A DNA stretch of 64,000 nt from Cryptomeria japonica (Eukaryota > Streptophyta > Pinopsida > Cupressales > Cupressaceae). Both the position numbers and the translations under genes were made by a program. A model generated the notes under the pieces. That model did not search any database. It saw only the letters and a list, made by a program, of their open reading frames with translations, and was not told the origin of the DNA. Below are positions 11,100-24,258 of this stretch, one piece after another (within the stretch, counting starts at the first letter, position 1; every line of letters begins with the position of its first letter). The DNA lies in assembly GCF_030272615.1 (NCBI RefSeq), contig NC_081413.1, forward strand, positions 23,750,501 through 23,814,500, given 5' to 3'.

Positions 11100-13355
11100 G
11101 TATGAAGAAATGATTACTCACCTTTATGCCTTCTCAATTCTCCGAATCAGGAATGAGGAATGCCCGAGCCTGTGTTGCAGGATTGTAACTCAAGCCCTCC
11201 GCCCTACAATCAATTTTGACGTTCGAACTCAAATTGTGGAATGCGAATCAAGAGCTCCCATTTAATAATTAGACATGAACAAATTGTAAGAAAGAGTGTT
11301 TCAATCTTTCGATTGTATTTATATCAATCCATGATTGCATTTTTGGTGAATTTCGCAGGCGTTTCAAAATTCATCTTGATTTAAGCGGGGCGAAATGGGT
11401 CCTCAGATGCTTATATTTTTTTAATTGATATTGGCGAATTGGGCCTCATTATGCTTAACATAAAATTTAACAATAGGCAAAGTTGGCCGACGTGTGCAAT
11501 TAACATTTAATTTACCGTTGGTGAAATAGGTCTTGGGTACAGGGTCGTTTTACTATTTCTGGCGAATAACGAAGGTGATCTAATACCCACATCTGAGTGA
11601 TTCTAGGCGAATATTACGGGAATGCACATCGAGCGGTGTATGGTCAATGACGAAGCCAAAATACAATGGACCGTTAACTCTGAAATTTTGGGCGATTTGA
11701 CCACTATGTTGCCCCAGACTATTCGCCATTTCCTAAAAAAAAAAATGTGGAATTTGCCAATTGGCGAAGATTCGCCACTAAAAAACTCTCTAACTTTGAT
11801 GGTGTCTCACAATCCAATTTGGCATAAAATTTGTCTTTGGAAAGTAGAGGTTTGAGTGATTAATTAACCTCTTGTTGTACAACTATTGGTAGTAGTTGTT
11901 GGTACAACTATTGGTAGTAGTTATTATTACAACTATTACTTAGGTAATATAACTATAATAAATGTTGAACACAAAATAAAGAGACAAAAAAAGGTGCCTG
12001 TGAGATGCCAAATCAAATGTGGAGATTAAATGTTGGAAGGAGGTAAGTTGGGAAGACTTGGTGTAAAATTTAAGTGGTCTCCTACTATTGTGAAATTTGT
12101 GAAGTTAGAGATCCTTGTATTTTACAACAACTAAGTGAGAATGTAGAGGGCGTTGATGGAGGCATGGAAGGAATTCTTGTGGCTATTAAAAATTAACCCA
12201 GTCTATAGGAGAAAAGAGATATAATCCTTTGAATAATCATATAGATTTACCTTTCCAAGACAAATAAACCTATGTGTTGGATTTATGACATTAAAGTGCA
12301 CTGGAGGGAGTGATGTCATTGCTTTGTGTTGTCTATTGGAAGGAAAGTTTGATATGTTATTTCTATCTTCAAAGAGAGTAGAGGGCCTCACATGGAGCTA
12401 GAGAGTGAAGACGCTCAAATAATCAAACCAAAAAACTACACAATATTTGGTCAAATACCAAATCAAGGGCAATGCAAACACAATGGTTGTCACTTTAAAC
12501 TAGGTAGATTGAAAGAACTTCCACATTAAAGATGTGCACAGGAAATCAAGACTATGGTAGAGTTGGAAGATTAGATTCCTAATCTTGTGGGTGCTAGAAA
12601 CAATGGCAAAGGGCCACTGTAAATGCCTATAATAAATAGCCACGAGCCAACAATGAGAAACAAATTTTCAACAAAATTCTAGCAATAGGAGTGGTTTTTA
12701 ACCTACAAATAGGCCAAAATGTCTAAATTTTTTGCACAAACTAAATATCAACCCAAAATACTACATGGGTAGAGAGAAGATTGTCCTCTACTAGTTTTTT
12801 TCTTTTTTCTTTTTCATAAAATAGCAAAAAATTTGTAAAAATTGAACATTACCAAAATTGATTAAACAAAAGATATTCCTTTACTTCTTGAGCCTTTTGA
12901 ACATAGAAACTATATCCTTTGAGCTCCACAATGCTTCAATGGTAGAGATATGCATGGTAATCATGTCAATATGGGAAGGAATGTGCAAATATGAGGTAGA
13001 AAGGTATATTGAACAATTGACTAACCCTTCAAGGATGGAACACTTGTGAGCTCACTTGACAAGTGTGTGAGAAAGTTTCTAATATGCATGTAATAGGTGT
13101 CCCACATGTCTCAATGCTATGAAATAAGAAAAAAACATAAAATAGCCCAAGTAAATTTAAGCTAAGTGTGAATAGGTAACTCACTAGAAATGTGATATGT
13201 TGATTGGTTGGTAATGACTATATTTACAGTAACACTCTCATGTTATCAACACTCAACAAAATAAAGAGATCAAAGAACATCCATGTTGTCACCAAAGAAT
13301 AATTAAAAATGCGTGACCACACACATATTGATCACCATAGCTCCACATAAACCTC
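11100..13355. other. Non-coding stretch upstream of the hAT relic
   Basis: No credible gene. 11385-11780 again carries repeated GGCGAA/TTCGCC words (about nine), mirroring the block on the other side of the transposase. At about 11877-11940 there is a short imperfect duplication of an ACAACTATTGGTAGTAGTT unit. The rest is AT-rich without recognisable structure. Confidence 0.5.
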
Positions 13356-13370
13356 AAATCTAATAACATG
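13356..13370 (+). repeat. Target-site duplication, left copy of the SINE
   Basis: AAATCTAATAACATG, repeated exactly at 13566-13580 across the SINE body. Confidence 0.85.
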
Positions 13371-13565
13371 ATGGGCTTCGGCCCTAGCTCGCCCGGTCGT
13401 GGATCACAACTTAAGGCATGGGTATGCTCCCCATTGTCTTGAGTTCAATTCCCCAGCTGTGTTAACTCTATGTGTGTTGCTACCTTGTGAGTGAGTCGTA
13501 CACATTGGGGGATTAGTCTCGCTTTGGCGAGGACACCTCCAGATTCCACGATAGTGAATATAAAA
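13371..13565 (+). mobile_element. tRNA-like SINE, 195 bp
   Basis: The body is bounded by an exact 15-bp direct repeat, the signature of target-primed insertion. It begins ATGGGCTTCGGCCC. An A-box-like TAGCTCGCCCGG follows, then a B-box-like GAGTTCAATTCC about 60 bases further, the spacing of an RNA polymerase III tRNA-type promoter. The 3' end is A-rich (GTGAATATAAAA). There is no ORF, as expected. It is locally more GC-rich than its surroundings. The B box departs from the consensus GGTTCGANTCC at a few places, so the copy is somewhat aged or the family is divergent. I do not recognise the family. Confidence 0.75.
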
Positions 13566-13580
13566 AAATCTAATAACATG
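13566..13580 (+). repeat. Target-site duplication, right copy of the SINE
   Basis: AAATCTAATAACATG, identical to 13356-13370. Confidence 0.85.
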
Positions 13581-14951
13581 TGAGTAAAAACATCCAAGAA
13601 GGAGAATAAGACCAAAGTGAGAACTTTAGAATCAAAACATGTAGCATGTCCTTCTATACACACCTCTTAATGCTAAGTTGCTTCAAGTAAAATTCACTTT
13701 ATAAAAACCCAAATAAAAATTCTCAACAATACTCAATTGTTCAATCTCCAAGATTAAAAAAAGGTACATATCTCATATCATTAACATGGATGTAAGCCTA
13801 TCTAAAAAAAAATATGAAACTTAGATCCATTCACTACTAAGGAAATCAACCCAGTAACATGTCCTATATCCTCATCAATGGATGATATCATAGTTGAATT
13901 AATATACATTAAGACATTAAAATGGTAAATACTCCTCAAATGAACCCTGTAAAACTAGAAAGAATATATCAAGATCAATATCCATGAGAATAAAAAGCAT
14001 ATAATACAATGCATATAAAAAAAGGATGATCAATACCTCTTAGATGATTATGTAACAAGTGGACCAAGAGTGGGGAACAAGAATGCTCCTCCAATACACA
14101 TGAAGTCATTAATGGTTCTTTACAATAATAATATCCTCTATAGGTCCATAATGAACTTCCATCTATATCTAGGTGTAGGCTCCTTGGACTTTGCTAAAAC
14201 TTCTAAAGAATAACCATATCAATAAATACCTCTAATCCCAATAAAACTATAGTGTCACCTAGGTCTCCATGTATCAATGATTACCTCTAATAGACCAATC
14301 AATTCTAAGCTCCGAAAGAAAAAACAATAATCTTGTGAACATCTCAATAAAATGACCAATATATTCAATACCAAGAGAACCAACAAGATCACTATCAAAG
14401 ATCAAACCATAGAATCAAGAACCCATCATGACATAATGATCTAACATATATTTTAAATATCATATGCTTAAATGAATATATGATGGTCCCAAAAGCACTT
14501 CTATCATGCAAACAGTCTAATCACTAATCAAGATTACACCATGGCACATCACCAAGGCCATCCTATTAAATAAGGATCACATGAAAAATGAAAAATTATA
14601 AACCTAACCCTCTATGCCTAAACAAGATGTCAACATATTCAAACACATGAAGATCACCATCTCCTATCAATAGATCCTAATATGCCAATGAACTCTTATT
14701 ATAAATATGATCTAAGAGGTCCTTTGTGACATTAAAAACAATTTTAAAAGATCATACATCACTAAGGGATGAATTCACATAATTGTCAAAGATTCTATTG
14801 ACTGTGATACCAAGTCTTCAGGTATCATGATAACCATCTCCCAAATGAAGATCATCCATGGTTCACACATACTCAACTACAATCCCAACAACTGAAGAGA
14901 AGAAAGTAGAACCAAAATCTCCAAGACAAGAAGATACAACAACCACTTTAT
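13581..14951. other. Non-coding AT-rich stretch left of the Copia element
   Basis: No credible gene; short A-rich sentences with many stops in all frames. It resembles a decayed repeat interrupted by the Copia insertion, since a CACTATCAAAGATC-like phrase near 14391 recurs right of the element near 22550. Confidence 0.4.
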
Positions 14952-16445
14952 TGATAGTTCTGATACTTAATGTTAAGTACAGATGCCAAGCTAATAAGAT
15001 GAGAGGGGGGGGGGGGTGAATCATACAACCTTAATCTTCCATAAAAACAACAGATTCAACCTCGGTAACATATACTTCAGTTTTATAGCCAAAACTGCTA
15101 AACATGCAAACTCAAAAGCATATAAACATCATAACACTCATAACACCAGATTTAACGTGGAAACCCAAATAGGGAAAAACCACTATGGGATTTTGGACCC
15201 ACTAAGAAATATACTCTTCTAGAGTATGCTTGGTTAAAAGCAAATCCTGTTAAAGATTACAAACATATTGTTAGATGTGACCCGGTTAAGGGATTTCCCT
15301 TAGATCTGTTAGGATCTTCACCTTGTTAGAAGTGACCTTGTTAAAGGATTTCAAACACTCAATCAAAATGTCACCTTGCTAGAGGGTTTTACAAATAAGA
15401 CTGTTAAGTCCACTCAGTTAAGAGATTTTTTGTCACTTCACAAAATAGCAGCAATAAAAATCTATCTGCAACTTCACATCTAAAATGCTAAAGCAGATTC
15501 TTTTTTGCTCAATACAATCTAGGACTTATCTTGTCCATCTGTTGGGCTCTATACTCTATTATTCAAACAGGTCTTCAAGCTTCAGTGCTCGGTAATCACT
15601 ATGTAGCATCCCTATGCATACACTTGCCTGCATGCATTGTTTATCAACAGTTCCTTATTTATAAACAATTTGCCAACCGCTTAATCTCCTTGATCACATA
15701 TCCCATGATCAATCATAGCCATCAGATCTTCAATCTTGACTAGGTTCAATGTATCCTTCGATCTGAAAATGTTTTACCCCGCCTTGGAACTTGCATACAT
15801 TTCTTGGAACTTGTGCTAGGGTATTGCGGTTCAATCTGAGTTGTAGATCTTCCTGTCGATTTTCCTTTACCATAGATTCTTTAACAAACTTCATTCACGA
15901 CATACTAATCATTTAATCAGTTCCAGCTCATCAGCTTCCTTCATTAAATAATGCTTTTATTCATTCAATGCATTCTGTTACTACTCGGTTGCAACTCGGT
16001 AAATACTAAACTTCACTCAGTAGACATTCTGCCTTTATTAACTGATAGCGATAACCTTAGGGTTTACCGACTAGGTTCCTTAGTATTTACTGACTAGGTT
16101 CTTTGCTCGGTAACATAGAATAGTATTAACCTTACAATCAATCAACATATGTAAAATATCAAAACAATCTAAACATCATGATCTCATCATTGTCTAACTC
16201 TGTAATAGTTGCCCATTGAATAACTTATTCCTCCCCTTATTCATCATATTCTTTCTGTGTCTTTTACCGACATCTTTATACTCATCAAATCATACTTCTT
16301 AAGATATGGCAACATCATACTGAATTAGAAAATCAATTTCTTGACATCAATGACAAAATAATAATATTAAGACAGTAAACATCCTTGATCAGCTATATCC
16401 ATAATCATCAACAACCTTCTCAATATCCTTATTGAAATGCCAACA
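14952..16445 (-). repeat. 3' LTR of the Copia element
   Basis: 1494 bp, nearly identical to 21065-22544. It has a poly-G run (minus: poly-C) near the LTR end and the motif GTGGAAACCCAAATAGGG at about 15159, both also found in element C's LTRs. A minus-strand TATAAATA lies at 15656-15663. Confidence 0.92.
15656..15663 (-). promoter_or_regulatory. TATA box of the Copia 3' LTR
   Basis: TATAAATA on the minus strand, conserved in the other LTR at 21779-21786. Confidence 0.55.
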
Positions 16446-16461
16446 ATCTCCCCCTTTGGCA
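16446..16461 (-). other. Polypurine tract of the Copia element
   Basis: Read on the minus strand, GCCAAAGGGGGAGAT lies immediately before the TGTTGG start of the 3' LTR. This is the standard plus-strand primer position. Confidence 0.85.
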
Positions 16462-16802
16462 TTGACGGCAAAACCAATTGATTTGACCTAACTGATTCGG
16501 ATTGTTGTGAGATTCTGAAATGTTGAAATGTTGTCCCCTTGTTATCAGTCTTCTCCCCCATACATTAGTCTTCTCCTCTTTTCTCCAGTCTTCTCCCCCT
16601 TTGACAACAATGCCAAAAAGTAAAGAACTAAAACATAATTTCTTCCTGTATGAAGTGATTTCCTGCTATTATGTGTCAACTTAGTCTTGGTCAGAGCATT
16701 TTGTCTTCAATTCTTGTTCCCTGTTATTGTTTCCTACACACCTTTAGAAAACATCCTAAAGTGTGTAAATCAACATCAACTCCTAAAAGATATTCTGTAG
16801 AG

Positions 16803-18428
16803 TCATAAAATTGATGCGTTCACTAAACTCAGCCAGTGAATGGAAGATAGGGGTAGGACCCCTAACTTACTTCTGAGATACTCAAAAGTGTCTCTTGGCA
16901 GTGGGTTGGTGAAGATATCTACTATTTGTTCCTTTGTGCTAACATACTCCAACACCACTTTCTTCTCTAAGATAATGATATTTGATAGAGATGTGCTTTG
17001 TCTTAGAGTGCATAACATGATTCTTTGAAATGTTAATGACACTAATATTGTCACAAAATATAGTTACTGGCTTGGTAACTTTCTCATTTATACCTTCCAA
17101 CAGTTGTTTGATCCATGCTATGTTGGTACAATTCAATGCTGCAGCAACGTATTCAGCTTCTGCTATTGACTGTGAAACACATCCTTGTTTCTTGCTAAGC
17201 CAACTCACTAGCCTTTCTCCTAAAAAGAAAGCTCCTCCAATTGTGCTTTTTCTGTCATCAATGTTGCCTGCCCAATCAGCATCAGTATAAACTTTTAAAT
17301 CAAAGTCATTTCCTTTCTGATATACTAAGCCATAATCCTCAGTGCCTTTCAAGTATCTGAAAATTCTCTTGATTGCTATCATGTGTGTTTCCTTAGGATT
17401 TGCAGAGAATCTTGCAACTATACCTACTGCATGTGCTATGTCTGGCCTACTGTGAACAACATATTGTAGCTTTCCAATCATGGATTGGTAAAGTGTCTCA
17501 TCAACAGATGCAGATTCATCATTCTTTGATAGTTTACAGTTGGTAGTCATAGGAGTACTAACTGGTTTTGAATCCTCCATTCCAAATTTCTTCAAGATTT
17601 CCTTTATGTATTTGGATTGAGTAATGAAAATCTCATCTTTCATTTGCAGTATCGGTAAACCTATAAAATACTTTATCTCATCGATTAATGACATCTCAAA
17701 TTCTTTGCTCATTTCATTTCCAAAGTTCTTGCATAGAGAGTCATTTCCACAAAAGATAATATCATCAACAAATATGGCTGAGATCAGTATTCCATTTTCA
17801 TCATTCTTCATGTACATATTGCTGTTTTCACTTGTTCTTATAAAACCAATCTTGATTAAATAAGAGTGCAGTCTTTCATACCATGCTCTAGGTGCTTGTT
17901 TAAGACCATATAAAGCTTTGTTCAATTTACATACGTGATCTTTATTCTTGTCTTCAACAAATCCTTCAGGTTGTTCAATACAAACTTCTTCTTCTAATAT
18001 ACCATTCAAAAATGCAGATTTGACATCCATTTGATATACCTTGAAATTCTTCTAAGCAGCATATGCCAACAATGTTCTTACTCCTTCAAGTCTAGCCACA
18101 GGTGCAAAAGTCTCACTATAATCAATTCCTTCTCTTGAGCATAGCCTTTGCAAACTAGTTTTGCTTTATTTCGAATGACCTCACCTTTTTCATTCAACTT
18201 GTTTTTGAAAATCCACTTTGTACCCATTACATTTTTATCCTTCGGTCTTGGGACCAGTGTTTATGTGTCATTCTTCTTGATTTGATCAATCTCTTCTGTC
18301 ATAGCATTTATCCAATCTTCACTGTTAAATGCCTCTTTCACTATCTTCGGTTCAAATTCAGATATCAGACATGTGTTCAATCTCAGTTTGTTCCTTGTCA
18401 TCACTGGATCATCCTTATCTCCTATAAT
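16803..18428 (-). pseudogene. Copia reverse transcriptase and RNase H (broken)
   Basis: This continues the polyprotein after a TAG at 18429. The long open part (18030-16939) begins MDVKSAFLNG and contains the RT active-site block FVDDIIF (usual form YVDD), then YGLKQAPRAWYERL. RNase H follows with YTDADWAG, a SIAEAEYVAA block and DNISVINISKN. A frameshift near 16950 moves the end into another frame, which contains NPLPRDTFEYLRSKLGV and stops at 16803. The first 130 codons hold further stops. The domains and their order are diagnostic of Copia RT-RH copying element RNA into DNA. Confidence 0.88.
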
Positions 18429-19937
18429 CTAACTTGATGCATGATGTCTTCTGACATACTTCTCTAATACAGGCTCGATAGGCTCTGTATGATCTTCTTC
18501 ATCACTCGGTAACTGGATATTCTCTTTATTTTCTTCAACAGTTCTCTCGGTAGGACTTGTCAGTTGAACATAGACAAATTCATCATAATCTTCTGGTTCC
18601 TTGGAGTTTCCTTCATCATTTCTTTCTACAAATTCATCAATTTTCACATTTGCACTTTCTACTATTTTGCTAGATGATTTGATCAGACATTTAAATGCTT
18701 TACTTCTAGAAGAATAACCAAGAAATGTTCCTTCTTCACTTTTCTGATCAAACTTTCCATTTCTATCATCTTTGTGTACATAGCATCTACTTCCAAAGAT
18801 TTTGAAGTAACTTACATTAGGTTTCTTATCAATACCAGATTTCATATGGTGTCTTCAAAGTACCTTTCTTCAGTTGTACTCGGTTTAGGGTGTAAACTGC
18901 TGTGCTTATTGCTTCTCTCCAAAATGTTTGTGGCACTTTTTTTTCAATCATCAGTGTTCTGGCACAATCCACAATAGATCTATTTCTCCTCTCAGCTATT
19001 CCATTTTGTTGTGGAGTTCTCGGTGCAGATACTTGTCCTTTTATACCATGATCATTGCAGAATAAGTTAAACTCATTAGATGTGAACTCTCCTCCTCTAT
19101 CTGATCTAAGACATTTCAGTTGTCTTCCTGTTTTATTTTCAACTCTTGCCTTGTACCATTTAAACATTTGAAAAGCTTCTAATTTTTCTTTTAAAAATAT
19201 TGCTGACATCATCCTTGAATAATCATCCACAAATAATATGAAATATTTATCACCATAATAACTTTGAACTTTCATAGGACCACAAAGATCAGTGTGCACA
19301 ATATCTAAAATTCCCTTAGAAGTGTAGGACTTGTAAAGCTTGATCTTGTCATTTTATCCATCTGGCATCCTTGACACATAGCATTCTCAGGCTTTTCCAA
19401 ACTCGGTAGACCTCTTACTCGGTGCTTCTTGCTTATTTTGATTAGATTATCAAAATTTACATGACAAAACCTTTTATGCCATAACCAGGTATCATCTATC
19501 TTTGCATACAAACACTTATTTTGAGTTGAGTCAAGATGAAATGTATTGCCTTTTGTTTGTGTCTCGGTAGCAGCTAACTTTCCATGTTTGTCATGAACTT
19601 TGACAATTCCTTTCTGAAATTCTATTCGGTAACTTGTATTGTTTAGCTGAGCTACACTCAACAAATTGTATTTCAAACCTTCAACCCAATAAACATCATT
19701 GCATCTAGCATTGTCAAGAAGTGTTATAGATCCTTTACCTTTTACCAGACATGGTGCATCATTACCAAATCTTACATAACCTCCATCATAATCTTCTAAC
19801 ATAAAAAACTTGTGTTTATCACCTGTCATGTGATGTGAGCATCCACTATCTATGATCCAAGAAACATTAGTATTTATGTGAGATATTAGGGCTTTTTCTT
19901 CATACCTTTCTTCATCTGATCCATCTTTGATAGCCAC
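18429..19937 (-). pseudogene. Copia protease and integrase region (broken)
   Basis: The protease block WIIDSGCSHHMTGD lies near 19850. The integrase zinc-binding part follows with HKRFCHVN and CQGCQMDK. A frameshift near 19310 leads into the catalytic core with HTDLCGPM, LRSDRGGEFTS and TPQQNGIAERRNRS, which supply the D, D and E residues. A second frameshift near 18830 leads to FKIFGSRCYVH and the linker, which ends at a TAG at 18429. This is the normal Copia arrangement with integrase before RT. The two frameshifts and the stop inactivate it. Confidence 0.88.
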
Positions 19938-20072
19938 ATAAACTACTTCCTCTGTATCAGTTTCATCTGATTTATCATCATTGGATTCCTCATTAGCTAT
20001 TAAGCATGACTTTCTATCTCTTCTTCTGAAGTCTTGGTGTCCTCTGTAATGATTATCTTTCTGTCTGTCATC

Positions 20073-20999
20073 TCAGTAATCTCTCTTTTTAGTAGAATCT
20101 TTGTCAGGATAGTTAGAAGCCATATGTCCTATCTTATCACAATTGAAACATTTCAAAGGTAGTTTTCCTTTATACTTACCTTTGCCTCTTGGTAACCTTC
20201 TGGCTAATAGTGCTTCAAACTCTTCTTGCTTTCTGATTTCCTCATACAGTTTTTGTACTTCCTCCATGTTCTTGCAAAATCTTTCACTTGCTCCACCATG
20301 ATCCCCTTTAGTGTACTTACTCATTCTATCATTGTAATCATCAGATTCACCAATATGAAAAGAACTAAATGCAGATTCAACTTTATTTACTGATGACCCA
20401 CTGTTATCAAAGTTACTTAGCTCAAATGCATGTAGCTTACCAATAGTAGCATCTAAAGAAACTGGCATATTGGGTACAAACCTCATTTCGTTGATTGCAG
20501 ATACTTAGATTGCATAAGCTGGTAGAAGGGTTCTTAACAATTTACTTGTTATATCCTTTTCTTCAATAGTTCCACCTGCTCCTTTGATTTGATTGACAAT
20601 CTCCTTTAGTCTTGTACTGTACTGGGTTATGTTCTCACCTTCATTCATCCTCATAGATTCAAGTTGTCCTCTTAGACTATCCACTTTTTCTCTTTGAACA
20701 TGTTCATCTCCACCATACACAGATATGAGCTTGTCCCACATTGCCTTTGCATCATTGCAACCTTCTAGATCATTAAACTCTGAATCGGTCAATGCAAATG
20801 TTATTTCAATCATTGCTTGGATATGTTCTTGCTTTGCTTTTATCTCTTCCATTGTCAATGGATAGGTGCTCAGTGTAATGAAATCATTCTCCAGATAATA
20901 TACAACATATTCTCCAACTCCTGATAGGTGCAGCTTCATCCTTTTCTGCCATGTAGAGAAACTTGACTTGTTCAGCTTCGGTGCATCCCTCTTATACAT
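20073..20999 (-). pseudogene. Copia Gag (broken)
   Basis: The N-terminal segment (20999-20505) has the plant Copia Gag start pattern FSTWQKRMKLHL and LTRLKEIVNQI-like helices (YSTRLKEIVNQIKGAGG). A TAA at 20505 and a TGA at 20073 interrupt one frame. The second segment (20486-20073) carries the zinc knuckle CFNCDKIGHMASNYPD, in which the last Cys is replaced by Tyr; that would weaken zinc binding. Gag forms the particle that packages element RNA. The frame continues into the protease region, as in a Gag-Pol fusion. Confidence 0.88.
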
Positions 21000-21044
21000 C
21001 TTTGGATCTTTGCCTCAAGTACCTTTAAACTTTTTCTTTCAGAG

Positions 21045-21062
21045 TCCAAAGCTCTGATACCA
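21045..21062 (-). other. Primer-binding site of the Copia element
   Basis: TGGTATCAGAGCTTTGGAC on the minus strand, two bases after the 5' LTR end. It is complementary to the 3' end of initiator-Met tRNA, the usual plant Copia primer. Confidence 0.9.
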
Positions 21063-21064
21063 AT

Positions 21065-22544
21065 TGATAGTTCTGATACTTAATTTTTAGTATAAATGCA
21101 AAGCTAATAAGATGAGAGGGGGGAGGGGGGGGGGGGGGGTGAATCATACAACCTCAATCTTCCATAAAAATAACAGATTCAACCTTGGTAACATATACTT
21201 CAGTAATATAACCAAAACTACTAAACATGCAAACTCAAAAGCATATAAACATCATAACACTCATAACACTAGATTTAACGTGGAAACCCAAATAGGGAAA
21301 AACCACTATGGGATTTCGGACCCACTAAGAAATATACTCTTCTAGAGTATGCTCGGTTAAAAGAAAATCTTGTTAAATATTACAAACACATTGCTAGATG
21401 TGACCCGGTTAAGGGATTTCCCTCAGATCTGTTAGGATCTTCACCTTGTTAGAAGTGACCTTTTTAAAGGATTTCAAACACTCAATCAGAATGTCACCTT
21501 GCTAGAGGGTTTTACAAATAAGACTGTTAAGTCCACTCGGTTAAGAGATTTTCTGTCACTTCACAAAATAACAGTAATAAAAATCTATCTGCAACTTCAC
21601 ATCTAAAATGCTAAAGCAGATTCTTATTTGCTCAATACAATCTAGGACTTATCTTGTCCATCTGCTGGGCTCTATACTCTATTATTCAAACAGGTCTTCA
21701 AGCTTTAGTGCTCGGTAATCACTATATAGCATCCATGTGCATACACTTGCCCGCATGCATTGTTTATCAACAGTTCCCTATTTATAAACAATTCGCCAAC
21801 CCCTTAATCTCCTTGATCGCATATCCCATGATCAATCATAGCCATCAGATCTTCAATCTTGACTAGGTTCAATGTATCCTTTGATCTGAAAATGTTTTAC
21901 CCCACCTTGGAACTTGCATACATTTCTTGGAATTTGTGCTAGGGTATTGCGGTTCAATCTGAGCTGTAGATCTTCCTGCCAATTTTCCTTTACCATAGAT
22001 TCTTTAACAAACTTCATTCACGGCATACCAATCATTTAATCAGTTCTAGCTCATTAGCTTCCTTCATTAAATAATGCTTTTATTCATTCAATGCATTTTG
22101 TTACTACTCGGTTGCAACTCGGTAAATACTAAACTTCACTCGGTAGACATTCTGCCTTCATTAACCGATAGCGATAACCTTAGGGTTTACCGACTAGGTT
22201 CTTTGCTCGGTAACATAGAATAGTATTAACCTTACAATCAATCAACATATGTAAGATATCAAAATAATCTAAACATCATGATTCATCATTGTCTAACTCA
22301 GTAATAGTTGCCCATTGAATAACTTATTCCTCCCCTTATTCATCATATTCTTTCTGTGTCTTTTACCGACATCTTTATACTCATCAAATCATACTTCTTA
22401 AGATATGGCAACATCATACTGAATTAGAAAATCAATTTCTTGACATCAATGACAAAATAATAATATTAAGACAGTAAACATCCTTAATCAGCTATATCCA
22501 TAATCATCAACAACCTTGTCAATATCCTTATTGAAATTCCAACA
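21065..22544 (-). repeat. 5' LTR of the Copia element
   Basis: 1480 bp; partner of 14952-16445. Minus-strand start TGTTGGAATT, end CTATCA. It contains a poly-G run (about 21117-21140) and a TATAAATA box at 21779-21786. Confidence 0.92.
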
Positions 22545-24258
22545 AACATCACTATCAAAAGATCCCACTGAAATGTGTAACCAAGCTATCTGTAACATAG
22601 TGATACAAACATGATAAAAATTTCAATAATTGATTATCCAATAACACTAACCATCAACCATCCTTACATCTCAATGCAACATACCAATGCATAAATAACA
22701 ACAAACAATACCAATTGAATCTACAAAAATATTAAAAGTACCTATGGATATAGATAGTCCATATTTGATTCATTCTATTGTAAAAAAATGGGTGGCCAAC
22801 CCGCACAACTTCGTAGCTCATAAATCATCAATCAATGCAACAAACAAAATCACCATCATATCATTAAATTTTAAACCAAAATAACTACGAATATTATCTT
22901 TATATGTCAAAAGTAAAATAATAGATCTTTTGTAGATCTAATTTTTCAAGAAAATACACAATCATGTACCATAGTCAAGGAACCAAGGAAGGATCCATGA
23001 CATAAGAGCTACCTTATAAAATTGAACCATGCTTCCACCAATCAACTACATATATGATCATGCAATGCCAATGCTTAAGTACATATGAACATACATGACA
23101 CCATAATCATCACCAATATTGTACCTCTAATCAACTCTCATCAAAATAATACTCCAAGTATACATGCATGTCAATCAATGTTCTCAAACTAGAAGAAAAT
23201 ATATGTGCATGTCACAATCAAAGAATAAACTATGAAAACACTTGTAAATTTGTATTAGAAGGCACCAATTCTGATAATCTATTTTACTCTCATTTAGATA
23301 TCATAAAAACATACATTTCCTCAAATTTTTTCCTCTTGAATCATTTAGATGCTCACAAAATCATACGCCAGATCTAATCTCCTACAAGTGTTCAAACAAT
23401 TATCAAACTCTCTTTTCTCATTCAAGTGAAAAAACACTTGATTCAATTTGTATTATGTTGTAAATTCTCTCCATCACCTATTCTAATTAAAAATTCCAAT
23501 TTGTACTTAAAATTTATGACCAAATAATTGTTCAAGAGTAATTCCTAGCTATATGGTACCAAAATCACAAAAATAGTCAAATCAACAAGCCAATATATAC
23601 TAATAAGTAGTGCTTGGAGAGATATTTTTGATGACTATAAAAAATAAAAAAATTGACACTATGGATAAAATCTATGCACTCTAAAAAAATAGCTCTATTA
23701 GGGCATAAGAGGGCCTAGGGTGCTATATGGTCATATGATTGATTGTACAATTGACATAATGTTGATGTCAACTAGTAGAGTATAAGTGGCCCTTAGGTGA
23801 CAACAATGAAAAGTGGAGGTGCTAGGGTTCTCAATCAATGGTGGCTCCTAGGAGTGGTTGAGCTCTAGCCCCCATGAGATTGAGAGTTTAATGCATTTTG
23901 GCTGGCCCACCTACTAGCCATCAATAATAGTTGGTCGAGGATGACACCTTGTATGACCTATTACCATTTGTGTAGGCTTGCATATGGGGTTACATGGGTC
24001 TAGCAACTCCCACCCCCTATTTTATTATTTATTATTTTTGTTTTTTTATACCTTCATTGATAGTCATATAAGTAGGGCTAGATTTTTTTTTTAAAGTGGA
24101 CAAAATAGGCCAATTTTTTTTTGTTAAACTTCATTCCTTGAGCCTCTTGGATCTAATAGTGAGATTTTGTTTTTATCCTAGGTGGTCATCTATGAAACTT
24201 CCTCTACAAAACCCTCATGGCGAACACTTAAAATAAACCCTTTTGCCAACTTACATTC
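22545..24258. other. Non-coding stretch right of the Copia element
   Basis: No credible gene. 22545-23650 is AT-rich, similar in style to 13581-14951 and probably the same decayed host repeat split by the insertion. 23700-24250 has long T and A runs and no recognisable element end. Confidence 0.45.

Larger units (their letters stand above)
14952..22544 (-). mobile_element. Ty1/Copia LTR retrotransposon, full-length but decayed (7.6 kb)
   Basis: Two near-identical LTRs (14952-16445 and 21065-22544) flank a minus-strand gag-pol in the Copia order gag, protease, integrase, RT, RNase H. On the minus strand the LTR starts TGTTGG and ends CTATCA. The PBS TGGTATCAGAGC (initiator-Met tRNA type) follows after two bases, and the PPT GCCAAAGGGGGAGAT precedes the 3' LTR. 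No matching 5-bp TSD is visible: left flank TTTAT, right flank AACAT. The ends may therefore have mutated or recombined. Stops and frameshifts in gag-pol make it non-autonomous now. Confidence 0.93.

Noticed and set aside
15016-15743. Short plus-strand ORFs repeated at 15016-15743 and 21112-21866
   Set aside because: They lie in the Copia LTRs and recur only because the LTRs are repeats; they read against the element.
14947-22549. Target-site duplication for the Copia element
   Set aside because: TTTAT and AACAT do not match; moving the ends by a few bases does not help.
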